Shown one piece after another: positions 9,741 to 18,035 of a stretch of 64,000 nt of DNA. The notes beneath the pieces are model-generated. The model was not told the DNA's origin. It saw nothing but the letters and a program-made list of their open reading frames with translations, and made no database searches. The stretch lies in NCBI RefSeq assembly GCF_014842925.1, contig NZ_JACYXJ010000002.1, forward strand, positions 434,001-498,000. The letters are read 5' to 3'. A program made the position numbers and the translations under genes. Numbering within the stretch: position 1 is the stretch's first letter; each line of letters opens with the position of its first letter. Origin of the DNA: Roseibium polysiphoniae. GTDB lineage: Bacteria; Pseudomonadota; Alphaproteobacteria; Rhizobiales; Stappiaceae.

Positions 9741-9800
9741 CATAATGCTGACTTATGATTGACATCTGCAAAATGACGATTAATATGCTGCAAAATGCAG
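9741..9800. promoter_or_regulatory. Operator-like repeats between repressor and Ner-like gene
   Basis: Within the 92-bp divergent intergenic region, CTGCA-AAA-TGCAG forms a perfect palindrome at 9788-9800. The half CTGCAAAATG is repeated at 9767-9776, and CATAA...TTATG pairs at 9741-9757. Such clustered symmetric sites in a divergent early region are expected for a CI/Ner switch. Which protein binds which site is not known. Confidence 0.5.
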
Positions 9801-9818
9801 ACAGTTAGGATGCATATT

Positions 9819-10049
9819 ATGGATTACCTTTCAATTAAAGACGATGATCAGTTATTGCGTGCCGTGCGTGCGGGGTTTGTTTTACAGGGCACATCGCTGA
9901 ACGCGTGGTGCAAGGCGCACGGAATTGTAAGGCGAACAGCTGAACAGTCGCTGAATGGCGAGAATATAAGCAACAATGCGATTGCCCTTGCAGCGCGGAT
10001 TAGGCTTGCCGCTGGTCTGAAGGCGTCGGATTGCTCGCGATGTGGCTAA
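9819..10049 (+). CDS. Small Ner/Cro-like regulator of the Mu-like early region
   Basis: The 76-residue product (MDYLSIKDDDQLLRAVRAGF at its start) contains LQGTSLNAWCKAHGIVRRTA followed by EQSLNGENISNNAIALAARI. This is a compact helix-turn-helix pattern resembling small Ner-, Cro- or Nlp-type regulators. The ATG at 9819 has AGGA 8 bases upstream. It sits between the divergent repressor and the transposase gene, which it overlaps by 10 bases, exactly where Mu encodes Ner, the negative regulator of early transcription. The position supports the role more than the sequence, which is too short for a firm family call. Confidence 0.6.
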   Translation: MDYLSIKDDDQLLRAVRAGFVLQGTSLNAWCKAHGIVRRTAEQSLNGENISNNAIALAARIRLAAGLKASDCSRCG

Positions 10050-12051
10050 GCGTTCTGGAGCTCGCGGAACGCGCTGGAATATCACCACGCAAGGCGAGGC
10101 AGGCGCTCCAGCGTGCTCATACCGGAAAACCCTGGCGGAAGCAGATACTTGAAGTGAGATTGGTTGATGGGACCGGAGGACGGTCTGGCCTGTCTTATGA
10201 GGTCAGAGCGTGCAGCTTGCCGCGTGATCTTCAAGACTTTTGCAATGAGCCGACCAGTCCAGAGCGCAAATTTGCAAATCCCACGAGACGTTCAGTTCCT
10301 TCTGAGTTCAGCCGCAAGGTCGCATGGTTCCTGCAGACATTTGCAAATCTGCTTGAAACCGAACCAGGGTCGGCTGAACGCGGAAAGGTAATTGCACAAC
10401 TTCAGGAGACTACGGTTATCGACTGGGCCGGTAGGCCTATCGTTCTGAAACGGCGGACACTTAATTCCTGGATCAAGCAGTATGAAGCCGAGGGACCAGT
10501 CGGGTTAAAACGTGCAGGGCGCTCTGACCGTGGCAAGTCCCGTTGTTTTATCTCGAGAGATTGGGACCGGGCGGTGTCAGGTCATTTCGATGACAAGACC
10601 AGGGCCGAGATCTCCGACGCTTTACGCCAGCAGGTGAGAGGGCTGGTCAAGGGTGGGCTGTTGGCAAAGTGGTTCTTGTTTTGGCATCCGATTATCTGAA
10701 GAAGATGAGTCTTGCCAAAGGTTTTGCCTTGAATGATCAGGCGGAGCTTGAGCGTGTCTGCCGGGTGCCGAGATCCCTGATCCGGTCTGAGCAACATCTG
10801 AGCAAAGTCTACCGACACAAGTATGACCGTAAGGCCAGTGAGGACGACCGGCCCCGCGTCAAGCGCACGACCGACGGCATGTTGCCAATGGACTGTGTGG
10901 TGATGGATGTGCATCACATCAATGTTCTCCTGACACGCGAGAACGGCACGACAGGCACGCCAAAGCTGCTGGCCTTCATGGACATGGCCACAAGACGCGT
11001 CTGGTGCGAATTGGTCTTCATCGAGACCAAGGGCGGGGTTCGCAATGTTGATGTGATCGAGGCCTTTGCTGCCATGGCGCAGCATTCAGCTTTTGGTCTG
11101 CCGAAGTCGCTGTATTGCGACAACGCCAAAGAATATCTCTTCGCTGACTTTCTGGATGATGCCATGCAGCTGCACATTCCAGTCGTTGGGGAGCCGGGCA
11201 AGTCCCGCGTTATCCGGGCCTTGCCCTATAATGCATCTGCCAAGCCGATCGAGGCCTGGTTCGGTCATTTCGAGCAACAGTTCCTGAGGACGTGCCCCGG
11301 TTATATCGGCGATGACCGGATGAACCCGAAACGGTCGACGCTCGGCAAACCTCCCAAGCCCTTCGAAGGCGATTTCAGGGGCTTTCAAAGCCTGTTTAAA
11401 CAGCTGCTCAATGCCTATGAGGTGTTGCCGCAATCCGGCGCGTTGAAGGGCCAATCTCCAAGGCAGACATTCGATACCCATGTCCAGCAAGGCTGGTCGG
11501 CAACAGTGATGGATCCGTCCCGACTGCATACAGTCTTCACCAGGCCGGAGACCCGGAAAGTTCGCCAGCACGGGATTTCGGTCGGTGGAAGGACCTGGAC
11601 ATGCGATGAGCTCGATACCTGTTTCCATGACACTGTGACGGTGCATATCCCGCAGTTCCATGGCTACAACGCGCTGAGGCTGACTGGGCCGGACGGTGAA
11701 CTCCTCGGCATCGCTACGCCTCAGGAAGAGTTTGCATTCAATGATCCGCGTGGCGCCAAACGCTCGGCGGACCGAGTCAAGCGCCGCAATAGGGCTCTGA
11801 GAACTCTCGATAAGTCTGTACCCAATGTTGATGTTGGTGCGGCTCTGGTCGAGCTGGGTCGGACTGCGTCGCCAATTTTACCAGACAGCCCTCGTGCAAC
11901 GGTTCGGGTCACAGGAGAGGAGGTTTATGCTCAGGCGATCCTTCCGGCTTCTGAGATACTGCCTTCGCTGACCGAAGATGAACGCGAGCGGCGTGAAATC
12001 GCGGCAATTCGGGAGGCTGCCTTCAGCGCGTTAAGAGGACATGGCTCATGA
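10040..12051 (+). pseudogene. MuA-like transposase, split by a one-base frameshift
   Basis: Two overlapping frames together make a full-length (about 670-residue) Mu-type transposase. The first (10040-10699) begins MWLSVLELAERAGISPRKAR, a Mu DNA-binding-type winged helix. It reads into the inner end-binding region as far as LRQQVRGLVKGG and then runs to a stop. The second frame (10669-12051) resumes at VVLVLASDYLKKMSLAKGF and carries the integrase-fold catalytic core: Asp in DCVVMDVHHIN, Asp in LYCDNAKEY and Glu in SAKPIEAWFGHFEQ. A Mu-transposase C-terminal beta-barrel follows. The switch lies at about 10650-10668 and equals loss of one base in a G-rich stretch. No recognised slippery heptamer is present, so mutation or sequencing error is more likely than programmed frameshifting. 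Confidence 0.82.
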
Positions 12052-12809
12052 ATGAACAGATCGTGCGGCGGTCCGGGACGGGTTTTGTCGATATTGCTGC
12101 AAGTCGCGAGATCCTGAAGGCAATGGAGATTGCCCGCGATATTCCGGCTTATCCGGTATTGATCAATTCCAAGCCTGGCATGGGAAAATCGACGGCGCTT
12201 CGGCATTACGCCAAGACGATGGAAGCTTTTTATTGCGAGGTGGGACAACCGAGCAAGGGAATGAAGGGCATGCTGAAGATGATCGTCGAGGCAACCGGCG
12301 GCTCGGCGTACAATCAGTACAGTGCCGATCTGGCAGATACAGCGGAGGAACGGCTCAAAGGGTGCTGGTCATGGTCTCAGCGTCCCATACTGATCATGGA
12401 CGAAGTCCAGATGCTGGAGTTGGCGCCGCTCCGGGAACTGCTGCGCCTTCAGGAGCTGAGTGGTTGTTCGCTTGTGCTCAGCGGCAATGACAAGCGGCTT
12501 GCCCGCACGCAAAGCCATGATTCAGCCCTGCAGCAGATTGTCAGCCGTCTTGGAATGCGCGTCGATCTTGGTCCGCCAACGGAAGAAGACTGCTGCAGCA
12601 TCGGCATTGACTTTAATGTAGAGGGCAGGGAAGCATATGAGGCCCTGAGGCGCTACGGTCGGCAGACATCCGTGCGCGATCTCGTTCGGCTGCTTAACTT
12701 TTCCGGGAAGATGACAGGCGGTCATGGTAGCATCCAATTGCATCACCTCAAAACCGCTTTCCTCACGATCTACGGCAGCAAGAAGGATTTGAAGTTGCTG
12801 GCGGGGTAA
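12048..12809 (+). CDS. MuB-like AAA+ transposition ATPase
   Basis: The 253-residue product is an AAA+ ATPase with Walker A SKPGMGKST near residue 44 and Walker B ILIMDEVQMLE near residue 113. It also has a sensor-type LVLSGNDKRLA and an arginine-rich C-terminal segment (RRYGRQTSVRDLVRLLNF). This family partners DDE transposases of the Mu/Tn7/Tn552 group, binding target DNA and stimulating strand transfer. Its ATG overlaps the transposase stop in ATGA, so the pair is translationally coupled. The gene itself appears intact although its partner is frameshifted. It is the last recognisable phage-type gene; the DNA then changes to an IS3 remnant, so any further phage genes have been lost. Confidence 0.85.
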   Translation: MNEQIVRRSGTGFVDIAASREILKAMEIARDIPAYPVLINSKPGMGKSTALRHYAKTMEAFYCEVGQPSKGMKGMLKMIVEATGGSAYNQYSADLADTAEERLKGCWSWSQRPILIMDEVQMLELAPLRELLRLQELSGCSLVLSGNDKRLARTQSHDSALQQIVSRLGMRVDLGPPTEEDCCSIGIDFNVEGREAYEALRRYGRQTSVRDLVRLLNFSGKMTGGHGSIQLHHLKTAFLTIYGSKKDLKLLAG

Positions 12810-12952
12810 AGTTGACTTGTTTTCTGCCTTAGATGGCTCGGTTCTCTCGGATAGCGTATCACTCACGTCAAATAACCTGTCGTTGGTAATCAGACGGTTC
12901 AACTTTTTTGACAAGTCGGAACTTGACTTGTCCGGATTTAATGGCGAGGCTT

Positions 12953-13834
12953 TTACTCAGTTATGTCCGTTTCGGCCTCGAATGATATCGGCGATTTGTA
13001 TCTCAATGCGGAATGGCGCCGACGTGGATTGTAGAAGCCGTCGATGTATCGGCCTAGGGCCGATTTGGTGGCGGCGCGGGTCTGGAAGCTCGTTCTTGAT
13101 CGTCTTGAAGACTGCTTAAACCATCGCGTTATCGAAGCAATTACCCTTGCCGCTCATAAACGGGATGATGCGGTCTGTTTTCAAAAGTCGCTAATAATCC
13201 TGCGAGTAATATTGGTTGCAACGGTCGGTGTGTTGGATCAGACCGGGTAGCGGTTGTCGCAGGGCGATTGCGCGCCGCAGCGCATTGACGGCCAGGTCCT
13301 TCTTCAACCGGTTGCTTGTTGCCCGGCCGACGATACGTCGTGAGTAGAGATCAAGCACGATGGCGAGGCAAAGCCAGCCCTCGGTCGTCCAGATATAGCT
13401 GATGTCGGCGCACCACTTCTGATCGGGGCCATCACAACCAAAACCCTGATCAAGGAGATTGGCGGCGGCCGGGCCGCCATGACAACTGTCCGTCGTCTTC
13501 GTGTAACGCCGCTTCGGCAAGGCCTTCAGGCCATTGTCGCGCATCAGCTGGTCGACACGGATGCCGCCCGACAGCAAGCCCCTATTCGGTTAGGTCTGCA
13601 CGCAGGCGCGGTGCGCCATAGGACCATTGGAAGTGGCGAATTGCACCCGGATATGCGCCAGCAGGATCAGATCCTCTTTTCGCCGGCGACTGGCAGGGCG
13701 GCTTCTCCAGGCAAAATATCCGCTCTCGCTGACGCCAAGAACGATGCACAGGCGATGCGCGGGGAATTCCTTCTTCGCCTCATCGACTTCCCTCATTGGG
13801 GAAAAAGTTACGGCACGCTTCAGGGTCTCACGCT
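12953..13834 (-). pseudogene. IS3-family transposase OrfB (plus end of OrfA), degenerate
   Basis: Read leftwards, ETLKRAVTF is the end of OrfA. OrfB follows with EAKKEFPAHRLCIVLGVSES, a frameshift near 13580 and KWCADISYIWTTEGWLCLAI with the first catalytic Asp. HTDRCNQYYS supplies the second Asp, then stops occur in and after QDY. The third catalytic residue region reads NAMV-stop-AVFKTIKNE where functional relatives have NAMVE, so the catalytic Glu codon has become a stop. After another frame change the normal C-terminus GRYIDGFYNPRRRHSALRY is readable up to a stop at 12953. At least two frameshifts and two stops are present, so no transposase can be made from this copy. Confidence 0.88.
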
Positions 13835-14236
13835 TCTGAGTAACGCTTAAATGTGCAAGTCAGTCTCCATCAAGTCCAGCATAGCGCGTACAGGTCTATC
13901 ACACCTCAAAACGTGGCTGGGCACGAACACAAAAACGTGCGTTCCCATTAATTTAGAAGGTGCTTGATATGGATCAATGTAGTCAAGGCGGCTGTAGGTC
14001 ACAGCCCAAAAGGGCGCTGCATTAGTGAGACGCCGGTTGGATACGGAACCGTTTAGACCAACCTGATAGATCGCCCAATCCCCTTGGGAGCGATTTCGCA
14101 CACTACACCAAAGCGGTTCTCGCGGCACAAGTGGCTGCACCTTCTTATGCCCAACTCGATCAACGCGATCCTACGCGGGCATCCACATCAACAAATACGC
14201 CCGTTTCGCGGGCTCGTTTCAGGATTGGAGTACGTC
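13835..14236. other. Gene-free left part of the insertion, upstream of the fusion gene
   Basis: No supported gene was found in these 402 bp. They must contain the promoter of the permease-decarboxylase gene. No operator or terminator of note was seen. The composition is close to that of the following gene and unlike the G+C-rich core genes. Confidence 0.5.
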
Positions 14237-16108
14237 ATGGTCAAAACGGATGAAACGAAAGGCCATTCCGAAATAAGGATATGGAGTTTTCTAAACGAGA
14301 TCCCCGCCGGCACAATGTTTGTGCCGCTTGTGATCAGTTCCATTCTTGTAACGCTCACTGTGCACAGTGGTCTTGAAATGTCATTGTGGGATTATTTGGG
14401 CGAGCCGATGAAGAGCTTGTTTGGTCCGTCAGGGCAAATGCTTGTCATCGGGCTTATGCTTTTTTGCACGGGGACCATGATCACAACCCATGATTTCGTG
14501 GACGTCGCGGAAAGAGGCATTTGGGTCATCCTTGCACGGCTTGTGCCGGCGTATGCAATCAGTGCGTTTGTGTATGTCTATTTTGGCCCGGATGGGTTTG
14601 CCGGAATTGATGCCATCACATTGATCTGCTGTTTAACATCGGCGAACGCGGCCCTCTACATGGGGATCATCAAACCCTACGCCGATGAGCCGGATCGCGG
14701 CGCGTTTCCCATCATGTTGATCTTTTCTATGCCGCTTCTGCCGTTTATTTTCTTGTCGTATTTCGGAAGTGGCAACCAAGGGTTCTCCAGTGAGGTTATG
14801 CAGGTTTTGTCACTTTTGATCCCCTTCTTCTTGGGTGTCCTGCTTGGTAATCTTGATCCGAAAATCAAAGAGGTTTTCAAAGGCGGGAACACAATTCTTC
14901 TGCCGTTTTTGGGGTTTCAGTTTGGCTCGTCCATCGACTTGGTCAACGCCTTCAAAGGGGAAATCATCCTTGTCGCGATCCTGCTCACACTCATCTATTG
15001 GGCGGTGACAATCATCATCCCGTTCATCGTTGATCGCTTCGTTCTCAAACGTCCGGGCTATGCGGCAATGGGATCAACCGCCATTGCGGGCGTGTCACTT
15101 GTCTTGCCGTCGATGGTGTCTGACTTCTCGTTTGATGGCCAACTCGGTTCGACCTTTACATCAAACGCGGTTTCCATTTTGGCATTTGTCTTGTTGATCA
15201 CAAACGTCTTGGCGCCGTTCTTTACCAAATGGATGATGAACGCCTATTTCCAACACCACAAAGCCGACGCAAACCGGGTTTTCTCCGAAACACATCCCGA
15301 ATTGCTCGCGGCCGTTTATGATGAAAACGGGAACTACAGAAACCACCACCACAACCACAAGATCTTTAGCACAATTTTCCGCAAAAGATCACATTCCGAA
15401 GATGGTGCGCTCGTTCAGGTTTCAACATTGAATGCGTTGATGGAAGGCGACTATCGCGGCAGCAAAACCGTCAAAGAAATCCTGAGAGACACGGACACAG
15501 GCGTTGGGACCTACAACGGGCTCGATGGTGAGGCCATCATCTACAATGGCCATGCCTATGTTGGCCGCGCCGATGGCGAAGTCAGTGAAATGGGCCCCGA
15601 TGAAACATTCGCGTTCTCGGCAACAACACGTTTTGACGACAGTGTGAGCGAAGACGAAATCGCGTTTTCTTCAATCGAAGACCTAAAGGCGAAATTGGAT
15701 AACTACCTAGATTCACACAACTACTTCTTCATGATCAAGATGAATGGCGTGTTTGATGTGAAGGTCAGAAGCAACTTCAAACAAAAAGAACCCTATGAAC
15801 CTTTGTATAAAGTTGCGAGTGATCAGCGCGAATTTGACTATGAAAATATCGAAGGTTTCATCGTTGGTATTTTCTCACCCAACTACGTGGAAGGCATGAA
15901 CCTTCCTGGATGGCATGTTCACTTTCTGTCAAAAGATCTCAAAAAAGGCGGCCACATTTTAGAGGTGTCTGGTAATGCTAAAATCAAGATCAACAAGCTT
16001 CAAGCTTGGAAACTCTTGATGCCAGAGGACCCAGACTTCAGTCAATGGAACCTTAAAGAAGACTTAAAATCCAAGACTGAGGCGGTCGAAGGGGCCTCAA
16101 GGAAGTAG
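14237..16108 (+). CDS. KdgT-type 2-keto-3-deoxygluconate permease fused to acetolactate decarboxylase
   Basis: The 623-residue product has two unrelated domains. Residues about 10-330 match the KdgT permease family: FLNEIPAGTMFVPLVISS at the start, the family signature FFLGVLLGNLDPKIKEVF near 200, and about ten hydrophobic helices. A His-rich linker (NHHHNHK, residues 369-375) leads to residues about 393-610, a full alpha-acetolactate decarboxylase (BudA/AlsD). That domain has STLNALMEGDYRG, Glu432 in GLDGEAI, Arg511 in DVKVRS, and the zinc ligands His560, His562 and His573 in GWHVHF...KKGGHILE. The H-x-H-x10-H spacing equals that of the Brevibacillus enzyme. The ATG at 14237 is preceded by GGAG at 6 bases. 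KdgT proteins import 2-keto sugar acids; the decarboxylase turns acetolactate into acetoin. What the fusion transports is unknown. Codon use is more A+T-rich than in the core genes, consistent with transfer. Confidence 0.88.
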   Translation: MVKTDETKGHSEIRIWSFLNEIPAGTMFVPLVISSILVTLTVHSGLEMSLWDYLGEPMKSLFGPSGQMLVIGLMLFCTGTMITTHDFVDVAERGIWVILARLVPAYAISAFVYVYFGPDGFAGIDAITLICCLTSANAALYMGIIKPYADEPDRGAFPIMLIFSMPLLPFIFLSYFGSGNQGFSSEVMQVLSLLIPFFLGVLLGNLDPKIKEVFKGGNTILLPFLGFQFGSSIDLVNAFKGEIILVAILLTLIYWAVTIIIPFIVDRFVLKRPGYAAMGSTAIAGVSLVLPSMVSDFSFDGQLGSTFTSNAVSILAFVLLITNVLAPFFTKWMMNAYFQHHKADANRVFSETHPELLAAVYDENGNYRNHHHNHKIFSTIFRKRSHSEDGALVQVSTLNALMEGDYRGSKTVKEILRDTDTGVGTYNGLDGEAIIYNGHAYVGRADGEVSEMGPDETFAFSATTRFDDSVSEDEIAFSSIEDLKAKLDNYLDSHNYFFMIKMNGVFDVKVRSNFKQKEPYEPLYKVASDQREFDYENIEGFIVGIFSPNYVEGMNLPGWHVHFLSKDLKKGGHILEVSGNAKIKINKLQAWKLLMPEDPDFSQWNLKEDLKSKTEAVEGASRK

Positions 16109-16117
16109 ACAGCCCAA

Positions 16118-16149
16118 GGAGCGTTCAAGTCGCGCGACTTGAACGCTCC
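16118..16149. terminator. 32-bp perfect palindrome after the fusion gene
   Basis: GGAGCGTTCAAGTC and its exact complement are joined through GCGC, so all 32 bases are self-complementary. It starts 10 bases after the stop codon. There is no T tract, so it may act as a 3'-end hairpin or Rho-assisted terminator rather than a classical intrinsic one. Confidence 0.6.
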
Positions 16150-16223
16150 GCCAATCATGACCTGATGCTGCTGCCTCGCGCTCATCAAGAAGTAGAGCTC
16201 AGATGACCGATACCGAGGATAAC

Positions 16224-17532
16224 GTATAAAATCTTTCGCACATTTTCAGGTTGAGACGGTTCCCTTTATTGTGATGGAAGGGAGCAAGGCATAACTGACG
16301 ATACTGACAGCAAAGAAACCGGCAACGTGATCCGGATCGATGAGGCATGGATCAAGGACCATCTGGGAGAGATGGTGCGCGGCACCGTCGAAGAGGCTTT
16401 GAATGCGATGCTGGACGCGGAGGCGGATCGGCTTTGCGGAGCCGGTCGCTATGAGCGCAGTGAAGGCCGCAGGACACACGGGCGGGCAGCTATGAGCGTT
16501 CGCTATACACCAAGGCGGGCGACGTGAAGCTGAAGATGCCGAAGCTTCGGCGCCAGACGTTCGAGACGGCGATCATCGAGCGTTACCAGCGCCGGGAAAG
16601 CAGTGTCGAGGAAGCCCTGATAGAGATGTATCTGGCCGGCGTTTCGGTTCGTCGCGTGGAGGACATTACCGAGGCCCTGTGGGGTGCGCGGGTCAGTCCG
16701 GGTACGGTGTCTAATCTGAACAAGAAGATCTATGCCAAGATCGTGGAGTGGCGGAACCGTCGAATAGAAGGCGAGCATCCCTATCTCTACCTGGACGGGA
16801 TCGTGATGAAGCGAACCTGGGCCGGAGAGGTTCGGAACGTGTCTCCGCTGGTGGCCAGTGCGGTGAATTCGGACGGTTACCGGGAGATCCTCGGCATTTG
16901 TGAAGGCGCCAAGGAAGACGGGTCCGGCTGGTCAAACTTTCCTGCGTCATCTGGTGGACCGGGGATTGAGCGGCGTGAAGCTGATCATCTCCGACGCCTG
17001 CCGGGGCCTTGTTGAGAGCATTGCCGATTATCTGCCCTATGCGCAATGGCAGCGCTGCATGGTGCACTTCTACCGCAATGTGTTCAGCCATGTGCCGTCC
17101 ACCAAGGTGCGGGAGGTCACGCACATGTTGAAGGCCATCCATGCCCAGGAGAAGCGCAAGGCGGCACAGGAAAAGGCCGATGCCGTGATTGCGGATCTGC
17201 GAGGGCAACGCCTGACACGAGCTGCCGATCTCATTGAAGAGAGCATCGGCGAGACGCTGACCTATTACGGCTTTCCGGACAGCCATTGGCGCAAGATCCG
17301 AACCAACAATCCGCTGGAGCGGATCATGAAGGAGATCCGGCGACGAACTCGGGTCGTCGGGGCGTTCCCGGACGGACAATCATGCCTGAACCTGGCCGCG
17401 GCCAGGCTCAGGCATATCGCGGCCGGAAAATGGTCTGCACGCAAATACATGAACATGGCACCGCTCTACCAGGAGCAACACAAAACTCACGGAGCCGTCG
17501 CCTGAAAACAAAAGTGCGAAAGAACTTTGACA
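16224..17532 (+). mobile_element. IS256-family insertion sequence, degenerate
   Basis: The ends carry imperfect inverted repeats sharing TCTTTCGCAC and TTTTCAGG: the left one at 16224-16250, the right one at 17501-17532. Between them lies one IS256-type transposase frame with two frameshifts. The right end abuts the CACGCT target repeat within the IS3 element. No target duplication links its own two ends, so the left side has probably been rearranged. Confidence 0.75.
16291..17505 (+). pseudogene. IS256-family transposase, start codon lost and two frameshifts
   Basis: Three frames read as one transposase of about 400 residues. The first begins at an ATA (16291) where relatives would have ATG (followed by TDDTDSKETGN) and gives RIDEAWIKDHLGEMVRGTVE. 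Loss of one G near 16469 moves the frame to KMPKLRRQTFETAIIERYQR and the first catalytic Asp in YLYLDGIVMKR. An extra base near 16938 moves it back to FLRHLVDRGLSGVKLIISDA, which carries the second Asp. The Glu is in RTNNPLERIMKEIRRR, and the frame ends at HGAVA. The catalytic residues survive but no active enzyme can be produced. Family assignment is secure. Confidence 0.88.
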
Positions 17533-17536
17533 CTAC

Positions 17537-17776
17537 CACGCTCCTGGCGAAGAAATTCATTCTCTTTGCAAAGACGTGCCAGTTCCTTGGCCGTATCCTC
17601 GTTAGGGCCGGCCAGAAGATCGGTTTCCCGGTATCGTCTCTTCCAACGCGTCAACGTCGAAAGTCCGATACCCAGATCGTCTTTGGCCTGGGCGATCGTG
17701 CGACCGCCGGTTTCTGTAAGCCGCACTTCTTACTGCTCGAATTCTTACGTGAATTTCCGTTTCTCGCGTTTGACCA
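17537..17776 (-). pseudogene. IS3-family OrfA, 5' part (split by insertion)
   Basis: Read leftwards from ATG at 17776, MVKREKRKFT is followed by two in-frame stops. A clear IS3 OrfA then reads VRLTETGGRTIAQAKDDLGI, STLTRWKRRYRETDLLAG and ENEFLRQER, including the HTH and leucine-zipper start. The protein stops matching exactly at the CACGCT repeat, and its continuation (ETLKRAVTF) is found 3.7 kb away at 13828. This is the other half of the element whose orfB is at 12953-13834. Confidence 0.87.
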
Positions 17777-18035
17777 TCGGATCTTCCTGTCGCCTCCAGC
17801 GCTAACGGAAAGTCCCTCCACTTTCTCCGGGCAAGTCCATTGCTGTCGTAGTCTTCTTCCAAGCGATAATTCGAGATTAGGCTTCTGCCAATGATGAGAC
17901 TGGCTGTTAAGGCTTCATGATCGTGACTGGGATTGAAGGCAAAGGAATTTTAGTTGCAAGTGAGAAACAGTTCAGACGATCCGGTAGCTGCGGTGCAACC
18001 GCAGACCACATTTGGCAGGTCCTTGACAGCGGAAC

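Larger units (their letters stand above)
13835..17536. mobile_element. 3.7-kb insertion carrying the permease-decarboxylase gene and an IS256-type element
   Basis: This segment interrupts the IS3 element and is bordered by the 6-bp direct repeat CACGCT (13829-13834 and 17537-17542). It holds a 400-bp non-coding left part, the KdgT-acetolactate decarboxylase gene and a degenerate IS256-family transposase. The right border coincides with the right inverted repeat of the IS256-like element, but no matching IS end was recognised at the left border. It may be a one-ended transposition product or a composite whose left IS copy has been lost. IS256 elements usually duplicate 8-9 bp, so the 6-bp repeat is somewhat short. 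Confidence 0.7.
12923..17839 (-). mobile_element. IS3-family element, split in two by a 3.7-kb insertion
   Basis: The IS is read on the minus strand. Its orfA 5' part is at 17776-17537 and its orfA 3' tail plus orfB is at 13834-12953. Imperfect 14-bp inverted ends were found at 12923-12936 (TTGACTTGTCCGGA) and 17826-17839 (TCCGGGCAAGTCCA); 12 of 14 positions match. Removing the insert and one copy of CACGCT restores one continuous frame reading RQERETLKR across the junction. The undisrupted element would be about 1.2 kb, normal for IS3. Both reading frames also carry stops, so the element is dead. Confidence 0.85.

Noticed and set aside
10621..10670. Programmed -1 frameshift signal in the transposase
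   Set aside because: No A-AAA-AAG or similar slippery heptamer and no obvious downstream stem-loop were found at the junction. A simple base loss explains the two frames.
12817..13119. A 100-residue plus-strand reading frame after the MuB-like gene
   Set aside because: Most of it is the antisense of the IS3 OrfB C-terminus, and its N-terminal part shows no domain.
13847..14140. A 97-residue minus-strand reading frame upstream of the fusion gene
   Set aside because: It has no recognisable family features, no ribosome-binding site, and overlaps the probable promoter of the permease-decarboxylase gene.
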